Shown: positions 22,154-29,935 of the stretch, piece after piece | Position numbering within the stretch: the stretch's first letter is position 1 | Layout: the number at the start of each line of letters is the position of its first letter | From: Bryobacterales bacterium | GTDB taxonomy: Bacteria > Acidobacteriota > Terriglobia > Bryobacterales > Bryobacteraceae | DNA length: 34,170 bases | Assembly (NCBI GenBank): GCA_003135055.1 | Contig: PLDF01000241.1 | Location: 1,444-35,613 of the forward strand | Reading direction: 5' to 3' | Translations under genes and position numbers: made by a program | The notes under the pieces: model-generated | What the model was told of the DNA's origin: nothing | The model's input: the letters and a program-made list of their open reading frames with translations, nothing else | The model's database searches: none

Positions 22154-23350
22154 CTATCCCGCTGCGCCCTGATTGCCCATGCGGATCTCGTCGAAGAACG
22201 GCGTGCCCTGCTGCTGCCAACACGCGGCGGCGTAAAGGTACATGGCGGCCGACCAGGTTTGCCAATCCCGCCCGCTCGGCCGACCCGTCTGGGCCTTAAT
22301 CCACTCGTTGAAGCCCCACTCCGCCTCGTTTTCGTGCCATGGCTTGACCAGTTCGGTCAGCGCCACCATCTTACGCGCCGCCAGTTCCATCCGCCCCGCC
22401 GCAACGCAGGCAGCCACATAGAAGCCGCAGACAAACGGCCACACGCCCCCGTTGTGATACTCGCCGGGCATGTTATATCGCTCATAGCGCGGGCGCCAAT
22501 CGGCGTGATGCGGCAGGATATACGGAAACAGGCAGGGCGGCAAATCCACGGCCAGCTCCCCGCGGCGCCGCATGGCCTCACACTCGGCCTCAATCCATGC
22601 CACCAGATCTCGCGCCCGATCGGGCGACGCAATCCCAGTCAGCATCGCCAGGCTGTTGCCCAGCAGGTCGAAACGGTCGCTGTTGAAAAGTTTGTACGAG
22701 TAGAGAGCGTAATACGGCTTGGATGGCACTACCAGACCCTCGTGCTCATGGGGGTTCTTCACCTCGCCGCGAACCTCCAGACGGTTCATCAGCTCGCGCA
22801 GTTCGCTGGCGGACTCATGCTCGCCATAAAGCCGAAGATACGCGTAAACGATCGCGTTGACATACAGCCCGAAACCCATCACCCACTGCTCGTCGCGCCA
22901 ATCGCTGGTCGGTAACTGCGCCACCATCGTCATGTCGTCGGGGCTCTGGTACTTCATCCACTTCAGGGCGTTCTGCGCCGCCTCGTCGAGGAACTCCGGC
23001 TGGTTGGCCGATTTCCTGTACAGCGCCAGGCCAAAGAGGAACAGCGGCGTCGTGTCGCTGGCGCCGCGGTCGGCTGGATCGTGCGCCAGCGATGGGATGT
23101 GGCCGCGCGGCGTCTGATTGGTTGCCAACGCCACCAGGGTGCGCCGCAGCGCGTCCGCAAGCTCCTCGTTGCCAGTGGCCAGAAAGCCCAGGGCTGAAAT
23201 CATCAGGTCCCGCGTGTAAGGTTCCGGGTATCCCCACCCGGCGGTTCGGGGCAGTCCTTGAAACGGCCCCCGCGCGTTATGCAGCAGGACGCGCAGGGCC
23301 GCTTCTTTGGCCTGCTCGATGGAGGCAAGCGACTTCTCGTCCATAAACAT
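22154..23350 (-). CDS. GH100-like glycosidase (neutral invertase / debranching-type)
   Basis: A 398-residue (alpha/alpha)6-barrel-type protein. WGYPEPYTRDLMISALGFL lies near the N-terminus with a likely catalytic Asp. NMPGEYHNGGVWPFVCGFYV and NEWIKAQTGRPSGRDWQTWS, then AAMYLYAA, match the C-terminal signature of GH100 alkaline/neutral invertases and related amylo-1,6-glucosidase-like proteins. No signal peptide is seen, so it is cytoplasmic. Start ATG at 23350 has GAGGTGG just upstream; an ATG two codons later is possible. It is third in an operon after PIG-L and GT4 genes. A sucrose or other glucoside substrate is suggested by family only. Confidence 0.83.
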   Translation of the reverse strand: MFMDEKSLASIEQAKEAALRVLLHNARGPFQGLPRTAGWGYPEPYTRDLMISALGFLATGNEELADALRRTLVALATNQTPRGHIPSLAHDPADRGASDTTPLFLFGLALYRKSANQPEFLDEAAQNALKWMKYQSPDDMTMVAQLPTSDWRDEQWVMGFGLYVNAIVYAYLRLYGEHESASELRELMNRLEVRGEVKNPHEHEGLVVPSKPYYALYSYKLFNSDRFDLLGNSLAMLTGIASPDRARDLVAWIEAECEAMRRRGELAVDLPPCLFPYILPHHADWRPRYERYNMPGEYHNGGVWPFVCGFYVAACVAAGRMELAARKMVALTELVKPWHENEAEWGFNEWIKAQTGRPSGRDWQTWSAAMYLYAAACWQQQGTPFFDEIRMGNQGAAG

Positions 23351-23423
23351 GGCCACCTCGATGGCGTAAAAAGCTGCTCGGCGAAGACCTTCACCCCGCC
23401 GCCTTACTCTCCAGCCTGACTCT

Positions 23424-24566
23424 CTATCGGATTCCCAATCGGTCCGACACAATCTTCACGAAACGCTTGGCTACGTGGCGATAATCGAACAAATCGGCCA
23501 CGCGTTTTCGGCCCGCTTCGCCCATCGCCCGCCGCAGACCGCTGTCCCGCATGAGTGTCAGCAGGTACTTGGCGATGTCCGGCACGCTGGCCCGGTATTC
23601 CGCCGTCCGCGGGTTTGGAAACACGATTCGATGGCTATCGTCGACCCCGTGGCCTTCCCCGAATACCGCTTCGCCGATCTTCCTCTCCTCCGCTACTTTC
23701 GCCAGGAATGCCGTCTCGCCGTGGACCATTGTGTCCAGAAATGCCATCGCGTCGATCGCGATCACCGGCTTTGCGCATGCGTTGGCCTCCACCTGAATCA
23801 TTCCGAAACCCTCCAGCCGCGACGGCGCCGCGTAGATATCGCAGGCCGCCAATAAGTAGGGCATGAAGTTCTGCGAGACCACGTTGGTACAGTAAGTGAC
23901 CTTCTTGCCGATGCCCAGTTGCGCCGCCAGTTCGAGGTCGATCAGGTTCTGTTGGACCGTGCGGGGCTGGGGCCAGACTTTGCAGACGTATCTCCAGTCC
24001 GGAGCCTCGGCATCGATCGCCGCCAGCGCCTGCATCACCTCCTGTGCGCCTTTGGACGCCGCGTCCCCGCCCACGGTCAGGATCATTATCTGGTCGTCGG
24101 ACACTCCCAAAGCCTCGCGGATCGATCTCACCTTCGGGTCGTCGCGGCTGCGCGGCGCGAAGCTGTCCGTATCGCAGCCCACCGGCAGCACCTCGATATT
24201 GTCTCCCCGGATGCCATCCCTTATATATGTCTCCTTCACCCAGTTGGAGGTCACCAGGATCAGCGGCAGAGCGTTCAGCGCCTCGTGGTGCGCCGCCACA
24301 TAACCGTCGGCCACCAGCCATGGCACGGTCTTCAGTCCGAACTGCTGCGGGTGCAGCACCAGATGCGGAACATGGCCCCAGAATCCAATGCCCACCACCA
24401 CGTCCGGCTGAAACCAGCGGTAGTACCATTCCTTTTCCTGGGGCGATTCGAAATGTACGGGGTGCACATCCACGCCGATCTCGCTCAGGCCCCTGCACAA
24501 TAACTGACCCTGCGTGGCCAGGCCGGCCGCCGATGGCGGGTATTCGGTCAGCACCAGCACTTTCAC
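23424..24566 (-). CDS. GT4-family glycosyltransferase
   Basis: A 380-residue GT-B enzyme. The N-terminal domain starts MKVLVLTEYPPSAAG with the Gly-rich acceptor loop. The C-terminal domain has ILTVGGDAASKGAQEVMQAL and the EX7E motif in SRLEGFGMIQVEANACAKPV, which contacts the nucleotide sugar. Acceptor and donor are unknown. Start is GTG at 24566 with GGGAG 8 nt upstream. It sits 16 bp after the PIG-L deacetylase and 73 bp before the GH100-like gene, so the three form one operon. The deacetylase plus GT4 order recalls thiol-cofactor (BshA/BshB, MshA/MshB) and GlcNAc-lipid systems, but the sequence does not allow that assignment. Confidence 0.87.
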   Translation of the reverse strand: MKVLVLTEYPPSAAGLATQGQLLCRGLSEIGVDVHPVHFESPQEKEWYYRWFQPDVVVGIGFWGHVPHLVLHPQQFGLKTVPWLVADGYVAAHHEALNALPLILVTSNWVKETYIRDGIRGDNIEVLPVGCDTDSFAPRSRDDPKVRSIREALGVSDDQIMILTVGGDAASKGAQEVMQALAAIDAEAPDWRYVCKVWPQPRTVQQNLIDLELAAQLGIGKKVTYCTNVVSQNFMPYLLAACDIYAAPSRLEGFGMIQVEANACAKPVIAIDAMAFLDTMVHGETAFLAKVAEERKIGEAVFGEGHGVDDSHRIVFPNPRTAEYRASVPDIAKYLLTLMRDSGLRRAMGEAGRKRVADLFDYRHVAKRFVKIVSDRLGIR

Positions 24567-24582
24567 GATCGCCGCTCCCGCA

Positions 24583-25251
24583 TTAGGACACTACCCCGCA
24601 GGCAGCTAAGCGTTTTACCGCCGCTTGCGCCGAGTCGAAACACCAGAACCCTTCTTCTCGCGGAGTGGTCCGCGCTTCCCAGCTATCGGGCTCATACCCG
24701 TAAAGATCCGTCATTAGCCCTCGCTTTTCCAGGTAGACATCGTCTGTCAGCACGTCCCGCCGGTCGGCATCTTCGTCAACCCGGGGCAAGTATGCCCGGC
24801 CGCCGTCTTCGTATGCAAACAGCCACAATCGCCTCGTATCGATACCGCCCGTTCGCCAAAGCTCAACCACGGCTTGGCAGCACTCCGCATGACGGCGATG
24901 CCGTGTGTACTCGCCCTTCGGGCCGTGGGTCAAAATCAGGTTGTAGCCGGTCCCAGCCAGTAGCCCCGCGGCGGTCTCCCGAACCTGCTCCGCCGGCAGC
25001 GGCGCTTGATCCGGTCCGTCGTCCAGATCCCCCATCTCACCCTCCGCCCCCAATCGCTGCAAGACCCGGCGGAACCTTGGAGCGCGGTCCGGATCCGAGC
25101 CTCTGCATAAGGTTACGATGCGCCAAAGAAACTCCGGATGGGCCAGTATGTAGCCGCCGCACCAAAGCGTCTCATCGTCCGGATGGGCGACCACAACAGC
25201 GGCCCGTGGCCGAGGGTCGCGCCGTACCTCATTGAACGGGATGGGTGTCAT
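24583..25251 (-). CDS. PIG-L family deacetylase
   Basis: A 222-residue zinc hydrolase of the LmbE/PIG-L family. The metal motif AHPDDE is near residues 22-27, ILTHGPKGEYTRHRRHAECC carries the second metal ligand in the HxxH-like RHRRHAE, and the fold is a Rossmann-like single domain. Family members remove N-acetyl groups from GlcNAc-containing lipids, mycothiol or bacillithiol precursors, or act on other amides. First gene of the operon with GT4 and GH100-like genes. ATG at 25251; the ribosome binding site is weak. Confidence 0.87.
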   Translation of the reverse strand: MTPIPFNEVRRDPRPRAAVVVAHPDDETLWCGGYILAHPEFLWRIVTLCRGSDPDRAPRFRRVLQRLGAEGEMGDLDDGPDQAPLPAEQVRETAAGLLAGTGYNLILTHGPKGEYTRHRRHAECCQAVVELWRTGGIDTRRLWLFAYEDGGRAYLPRVDEDADRRDVLTDDVYLEKRGLMTDLYGYEPDSWEARTTPREEGFWCFDSAQAAVKRLAACGVVS

Positions 25252-25837
25252 AAGCTGCGGGGAGGAGTCGGAGATCGGCTCAGCGCATTGATCTGCGGGC
25301 GCACTCGATTCGGAAGCCGTGGCTTACCACATGCACGCGCGTTGCCAACGTGCCGCGAAGTCGTGGCGCGCTGGGCGCCCTCTGGGCACATGCGTGCCGC
25401 GTTCACAATCGTGTGAACGCGCTTCGGTTCTCCCGCGGCCGCCGAAATGGCATGTTATTTCATAACAGGCCCTCACCACTTGGCGGCGTCTTGGCATTCC
25501 GCATTCCGATTGCATTCGCCGGCTGCATGCTACCTGCCCTGGCCGCCCGATCGCGATGCTACGATGAATCCCGCCCCTTCGACAAACCGAAATCCAAGCC
25601 CATCGCCGTGAAGGGATCAACCATCCAGGCGATGAAGCGATGAAGGTCTTCCGGGTGGATTAATGCCGGGTGGGCAGCACCCTTCATCCGAAACCTTGGG
25701 AATACAGGTCGTGACGTGCTCGCGTCCACTCGGACGCAATCGCCGCGGCTAAGCGCAACCAAGGGTTACGGCGGACAGTGCCGATCATCACCAAAAATGG
25801 TAGCGTGAAAGACTGAACCCAAGGGATTTGTCCCTGG
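25252..25837. other. Gene-poor accessory DNA
   Basis: No recognisable gene. A small hairpin TGTTAT-TTC-ATAACA lies near 25452. A minus-strand frame includes NPWLRLAAAIASEWTRARHD with protein-like composition near 25684-25790, then stops. This may be a gene fragment, but I cannot name it. Confidence 0.45.
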
Positions 25838-26143
25838 GTGGCCGCATCACAGGCGCTCGTACGTCTTCGCGTCTCCTCGGACGAGACGCGGGCGCTGGGT
25901 TTTGATGGGCCAGACGACGATTTTCGACTCTTGCAGGGCGATATAGTTTCTACGGAAGCGGCGTATTGTCTCGGCGAGAGAGTCACGAATTCGCCGAAGT
26001 ACATTGTGCTGAGTTCGTCCTGCGACTTAGTACCCGGTCGCCGAAACCATGCGGCATTGCTGCGCATTCGGGAAATCCGGGAGGACGAACGCGATTTTAG
26101 GGCCAAGCGGAATCTCCTTCTCAGGTTCATCCGAACCGACGCC
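25838..26143 (+). pseudogene. Truncated ORF of unknown family, cut by a dispersed repeat
   Basis: About 100 codons from a GTG read FRLLQGDIVSTEAAYCLGE and YIVLSSSCDLVPGRRNHAAL, followed by IREIREDERDFRAKRNLLLRF. This has the composition and spacing of a real conserved protein (a SSCD box after a predicted beta strand), though I do not recognise the family. The coding character ends exactly where the 152-bp repeat begins at 26144, and the frame then runs through repeat sequence to 26308. It looks like a gene whose 3' part was replaced by the repeat. No clear ribosome binding site. Confidence 0.5.
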
Positions 26144-26295
26144 ATGCCGTTCGCCGCGCCACCCCCGGCTACCCGGAACCCGCATCCTGGAAAATCAGCC
26201 GGCATCGGGGCCGCGTGCGATAGCCTCAGCCGCGCCACTGGCTTCGCCGCCTTACCTTCACCGGCCCTCACCCGCCGCTGCCGCCCCGATTTACC
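26144..26295. repeat. Dispersed direct repeat, copy 1 (152 bp)
   Basis: Begins ATGCCGTTCGCCGCGCCA and ends CGATTTACC. About 95 percent of the bases, by eye, match 32707-32860 in the same orientation; differences are single substitutions and two one-base gaps. Neither copy has a plausible ORF of its own or obvious terminal inverted repeats. The left edge coincides with the end of coding character of the truncated ORF. Confidence 0.85.
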
Positions 26296-26417
26296 ATCGC
26301 CTTGTTAATGTTCCCCCAATCATTTGAGCGGATACAAAAAATTCAAACCGATACGCTACCCCTTTTCCCGCGCGATTCGCGATGCTACGATAACCTTCAT
26401 CCGCCTCGCATCGTCCT

Positions 26418-26449
26418 GATTTCGCGTCGCTTGTTAACGACGCGAAATC
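26418..26449. repeat. Perfect 12-bp inverted repeat
   Basis: GATTTCGCGTCG and CGACGCGAAATC separated by CTTGTTAA. It lies 85 bp beyond the stop of the HEAT/LRV gene. No T run follows on either strand, so a standard terminator is unlikely; an operator or a mobile-element end are alternatives. Confidence 0.6.
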
Positions 26450-26533
26450 AAGGGTCGCACAGATCACTGAAAGACTGAAGGCTAAACTAAACTGAACTGA
26501 ACCAGCGAATCGCTCACGAGAATTGGCGAGGCT

Positions 26534-27931
26534 TCATTTTCCGGGACCCAGGTACGCGCCACTCCTGATTCGCTGGCAGGAACCAATCAGAGCGACCCAG
26601 AATGAAGCGTCGACTTTACTCATCGGGTCAACAGCCGGCAGCGCGACTTGATCGGAAAGCTTGACCATCGCCATGCGGCGATTGTTCCAATCTTCCTTGT
26701 TATCAGGCGTACGGGCAAGATTGAGATAGAAGGCGATAATTCCCTTTCCGAGAAATGATCTGCTGAACTGTTCGAATGACACACCTTCGCCGTTTATACA
26801 TGCGAGCCCGTCCTTGCCCTCAAGGTAAGCTGCCATCGCGGGCGTCAGATTTAAGAATTTCGCCTCGACCATTCCATACGAAGAGAGGTAAAGGACTCCA
26901 CTGGTTGTAGCAGCGGCGGCCTTTCGAATAGGGTCGTTGTCGGTCGGCCACTCGAGAATATGAATGCCGGCCTGGCGGAAAACCGCGATTAGAGCTGAAT
27001 GCACGGCCGCCTCGGCCTGTTGAGTGCGCAACCGCTGCTGGGCGGTGGTCCGTACGCTATCATCTCGATCATCCGCCGCTATCTTGGCGAGGAGGCTCGG
27101 GTCGGCCAGCTTCCCGGTGGCAGTTGCGCGGACTTGCGCATCTTTGTCATCGACCGCTAGCTTCGCTAACAGGGCCTCATCGGTCAGCCTTTCGACAGCG
27201 GCCCTGCGCACGGCTTGATCCTTGTCCTGGACGGCAATCTTCGACAGCAAAGCCTGGTCCGTTAGTTTTCGCACGGCAGCTGCGCGAATAGCGTCGGCCG
27301 ACTGTCCTTGTGCGATCTTACTCAACAGGGCTTGGTCGGTGAGGCTTCGTATCGCCAAGTCGCGCACGTCAGCATCTTTAGTCTCCACGACGACCTTCGC
27401 AAGTAGCGGTTGCTCGATTAACTTCGCTACTGCGGCAGTGCGGGCAGTCTTGTCGTCGTTCTGCAAGGCAATGCTTTCCAGGAGCGCTTGGTCCTTCAAA
27501 CTCCGCAAGGCAAGATTGCGGATGTTGGCATCCTTGGTTTCGCCTACGACCTTTGCGAGTGAAGGTTGGTCGGTCAACTTCTCAGCGGCGGCCTCACGCA
27601 CGTGTACGTCCTTATCCTCCAAAGCTACCCTGGCCAGCAGCGATTGGTCTGCCAGTTTTCGGACGGCCCTTTCGCGAGCATGCTGATTCTCTTCCTGGAG
27701 GGCAATCTTCGCGAGTAGGCTCTGATCGGCCAGCTCACTGATAGCGTCGGCGCGCACTGCCGGATCTTTGTCTTGCTCAGCCAACTTCGCGAGTTCGCGG
27801 CATGCATTCTGCTTTTTCAGATCGTTGCACTGATGTGCGAGATTATAAATATTTGGCTTGGCGTAGATCGGGGTCCCTGCTGCCAGAAGTAATGCGGCCA
27901 CCAAGATCATCAAGTGTTTGAAACGGTTCAT
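26534..27931 (-). CDS. Secreted HEAT/LRV-like repeat protein
   Basis: A 465-residue exported protein. The signal peptide FKHLMILVAALLLAAGTPIY is followed by a short two-cysteine module HQCNDLKKQNACRELAKLAE. About ten repeats of 26 residues follow, of the form xVRxxAxxKLxDQxLLAKIAxxDKD, which are alpha-alpha units close to leucine-rich-variant/HEAT repeats. A C-terminal domain of about 170 residues (HILEWPTDNDPIRKAAAATT, FLNLTPAMAAYLEGKDGLAC) is unknown to me. Such solenoids bind proteins or peptides; the partner is unknown. ATG at 27931 has a strong AGGGAGGT site 5 nt upstream. It is 34 bp downstream of the ankyrin/PD40 gene, so the two are probably co-transcribed. A fragment of a paralogue lies at 30727-30942. 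Confidence 0.85.
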   Translation of the reverse strand: MNRFKHLMILVAALLLAAGTPIYAKPNIYNLAHQCNDLKKQNACRELAKLAEQDKDPAVRADAISELADQSLLAKIALQEENQHARERAVRKLADQSLLARVALEDKDVHVREAAAEKLTDQPSLAKVVGETKDANIRNLALRSLKDQALLESIALQNDDKTARTAAVAKLIEQPLLAKVVVETKDADVRDLAIRSLTDQALLSKIAQGQSADAIRAAAVRKLTDQALLSKIAVQDKDQAVRRAAVERLTDEALLAKLAVDDKDAQVRATATGKLADPSLLAKIAADDRDDSVRTTAQQRLRTQQAEAAVHSALIAVFRQAGIHILEWPTDNDPIRKAAAATTSGVLYLSSYGMVEAKFLNLTPAMAAYLEGKDGLACINGEGVSFEQFSRSFLGKGIIAFYLNLARTPDNKEDWNNRRMAMVKLSDQVALPAVDPMSKVDASFWVALIGSCQRIRSGAYLGPGK

Positions 27932-27965
27932 ATAACCTCCCTTTAGTGCAGGGCTGCCCTGTGCG

Positions 27966-29732
27966 TCAGTTGATCGCCTCGTCCACCAGATAAAGCTCTG
28001 GCGCATTTGGGTTTGTCATCTTCACAACCATGTAGTGCAAAGCGGTGTTGGAATCAAAGAAAATGAGCTTGGTATCGCTGCGCGGGAGAGCATCGTACGG
28101 CGTTCCCTGTTTGTCATCCGCCACGACCACCATCTTCCCGCCGGTCCCGGAAGCCATGTACGCCACATGCTGACCGTCCGGACTGAAAACGAGCGTGGCG
28201 CTGAGAATCGTGTCATGTTCAGACTCCCGCTTACCATCTACCACTACGAATTCTTTGTTTCGCACTTCAGCTCCATACGCCACATGGCGGCTGTCAGGAC
28301 TGAAAAGGGGACCTCCCAACATGCTGTCATAGGGTGGACTCTCCGCTCCGTCGAGCACTACAAACCACTTCGCGTTTAGTACAGCATCATAAGCTACACG
28401 TCGGCCGTCCGGGCTGAAGATGAGACTGCCTGTGCCGATGCCAGCGTAGGGCTTCCCCTCGACTCCATCTACAACCACAATCTGCTTCGTCTCCACTCCT
28501 GCCATGTAGGCTACGTGCTGGCTGTCTGGGCTAAATTTAGGACCTTCACCAATGCCTATGTAAGCCTTCTGCTCCTTACCATCTACCGCAACAAAACTCT
28601 TTCCACCTGCCGCGGCCAGATAGGCGACCCGGCCGCCGTCGGGGCTGAAGATAATGGTGCCTTTGCCGATGGAGTCGTAGGGTGTTCCTTCTTTGCCATC
28701 CACAACCACAAACTGTTTTGCGCCGATTGCGCCCGCCAGATACGCCAGGTGCTGGCTGTCTGGGCTGAAGACCGGACCGCCAACGCCGTCATACAGCTTC
28801 TCCTCCCTGCCATTCACAACTACTAGCGCCTTTTCGCCGATCTTGGCGGCATAAGCGACGCGCCGGCTGTCCGGACTGAAGATGAGGCCTCCAAAACCGT
28901 CGTATGGTTTGTCCTCTACGCCATCCACAACGCCGATCTGCTTCGCGTTCACGCGTGCGCCATACGCGGCCCGTTGGCTGTCCGGACTGAAGATGAGGCC
29001 CTCGAAGACGCCATCGTAGGGTTTGCCCTCTTTGCCATCGATTACAACAAGACTCTTTCCTCCAGTTCCGGCGGCATAGGCCAAGCGACGACCATCCGGG
29101 TTGAAAATGAGTCCGTCGATCCCGTCGTACGGTTTTCCCTCCTTTCCGTCGACCACGACAACCTTCTTCCCGCCGACCTTATTAACCACGTACGCCACGC
29201 GTCGGCCGTCTGGACTGAGAACAGGTCGCACAGCCAGACCGGCGAGCCGACCGATCAGTTTTTCGGTCGCGGTTCGTTGTGCCTGCGGTGGGGCGGATCC
29301 ATTCGCCGCAGTTCGGGCTTGCGCCTCAACTGGGGCCGTTCCCTTTGGGCCATGGCTACGTAGAAGTTCAGCGATCTGCGCCTTGCCGCCCGCCAGCGCT
29401 ACGTCTAAGGCTGTCTTTCCGAATTGCGTCTTTGCTTCGATTGAGGCGCCGGAGTCGAGCGGAATCCGCGCCGCCTCGATATTTCCCGAACTGGCCGCCG
29501 CCATGAGGGGTGTCCAACCTTTGACCAAGGAATCATCGGGTTCATCCGGATTTGCTCCGGCCCCTAGCCGAGATCGGAGAATGGCCAGATCACCGCGTTC
29601 GACCACTTTGACCAGCGAGTCCGCTGGGAACGCTTGTCGCTGAGCCAATGCCGTGAACGTCGGACCGCTGATGTTGACTAGCCCTACGACCATCCACGCA
29701 GCGGCAGCAAAGAGAAGCGGCTTCACCTGCAC
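27966..29732 (-). CDS. Secreted ankyrin plus PD40 beta-propeller protein
   Basis: A 588-residue exported protein. After a signal peptide (LFAAAAWMVVGLVNIS, ending near ALAQ) come about three ankyrin repeats (ERGDLAILRSRLGAGANPDE, WTPLMAAASSGNIEAARIPL, KTALDVALAGGKAQIAELL). A Pro/Ala-rich linker and ten PD40/WD40-like blades follow, each with FSPDxxxVAY and often VVVDGKEGKPYDG, from about residue 170 to 560. PD40 blades are known from TolB and build propellers that bind partners. Fusing ankyrins to a propeller implies a scaffold or sensor in the periplasm or outside. Start is GTG at 29732 (a second GTG is two codons later); no strong ribosome binding site. It diverges from the ankyrin pseudogene across 200 bp. 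Confidence 0.85.
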   Translation of the reverse strand: MQVKPLLFAAAAWMVVGLVNISGPTFTALAQRQAFPADSLVKVVERGDLAILRSRLGAGANPDEPDDSLVKGWTPLMAAASSGNIEAARIPLDSGASIEAKTQFGKTALDVALAGGKAQIAELLRSHGPKGTAPVEAQARTAANGSAPPQAQRTATEKLIGRLAGLAVRPVLSPDGRRVAYVVNKVGGKKVVVVDGKEGKPYDGIDGLIFNPDGRRLAYAAGTGGKSLVVIDGKEGKPYDGVFEGLIFSPDSQRAAYGARVNAKQIGVVDGVEDKPYDGFGGLIFSPDSRRVAYAAKIGEKALVVVNGREEKLYDGVGGPVFSPDSQHLAYLAGAIGAKQFVVVDGKEGTPYDSIGKGTIIFSPDGGRVAYLAAAGGKSFVAVDGKEQKAYIGIGEGPKFSPDSQHVAYMAGVETKQIVVVDGVEGKPYAGIGTGSLIFSPDGRRVAYDAVLNAKWFVVLDGAESPPYDSMLGGPLFSPDSRHVAYGAEVRNKEFVVVDGKRESEHDTILSATLVFSPDGQHVAYMASGTGGKMVVVADDKQGTPYDALPRSDTKLIFFDSNTALHYMVVKMTNPNAPELYLVDEAIN

Positions 29733-29821
29733 GGAGCAAGCTTAACACCAATATCGCCCCATCACTCCCGCCGGCAGAGAGTTTGCAACCCCAATTCCTC
29801 CGGGTGCTCGGGTGGGGGAGA

Positions 29822-29839
29822 GAATTCGTTTTCGAATTC
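29822..29839. promoter_or_regulatory. Inverted repeat in the divergent ankyrin promoter region
   Basis: GAATTCG-TTTT-CGAATTC, a perfect 7-bp stem in the middle of the 203-bp region between the two divergent ankyrin genes. The phrase AATTCCTCCGG is repeated at about 29793 and 29835. It could be a shared operator. Confidence 0.4.
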
Positions 29840-29935
29840 CTCCGGATGTCGGTGGCGTGAGGCCGGTAGTCGCTGCGAAATAGCTAACTGGCCAGTCGTC
29901 AGATTCGGGTAAACTACCGGGAAAGTGGAGGAGCT

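Noticed and set aside
23424..25251. Bacillithiol or mycothiol biosynthesis (BshA/BshB or MshA/MshB)
   Set aside because: The deacetylase-GT4 pairing is suggestive, but no ligase (BshC/MshC) is near and the third gene is a GH100-like glycosidase.
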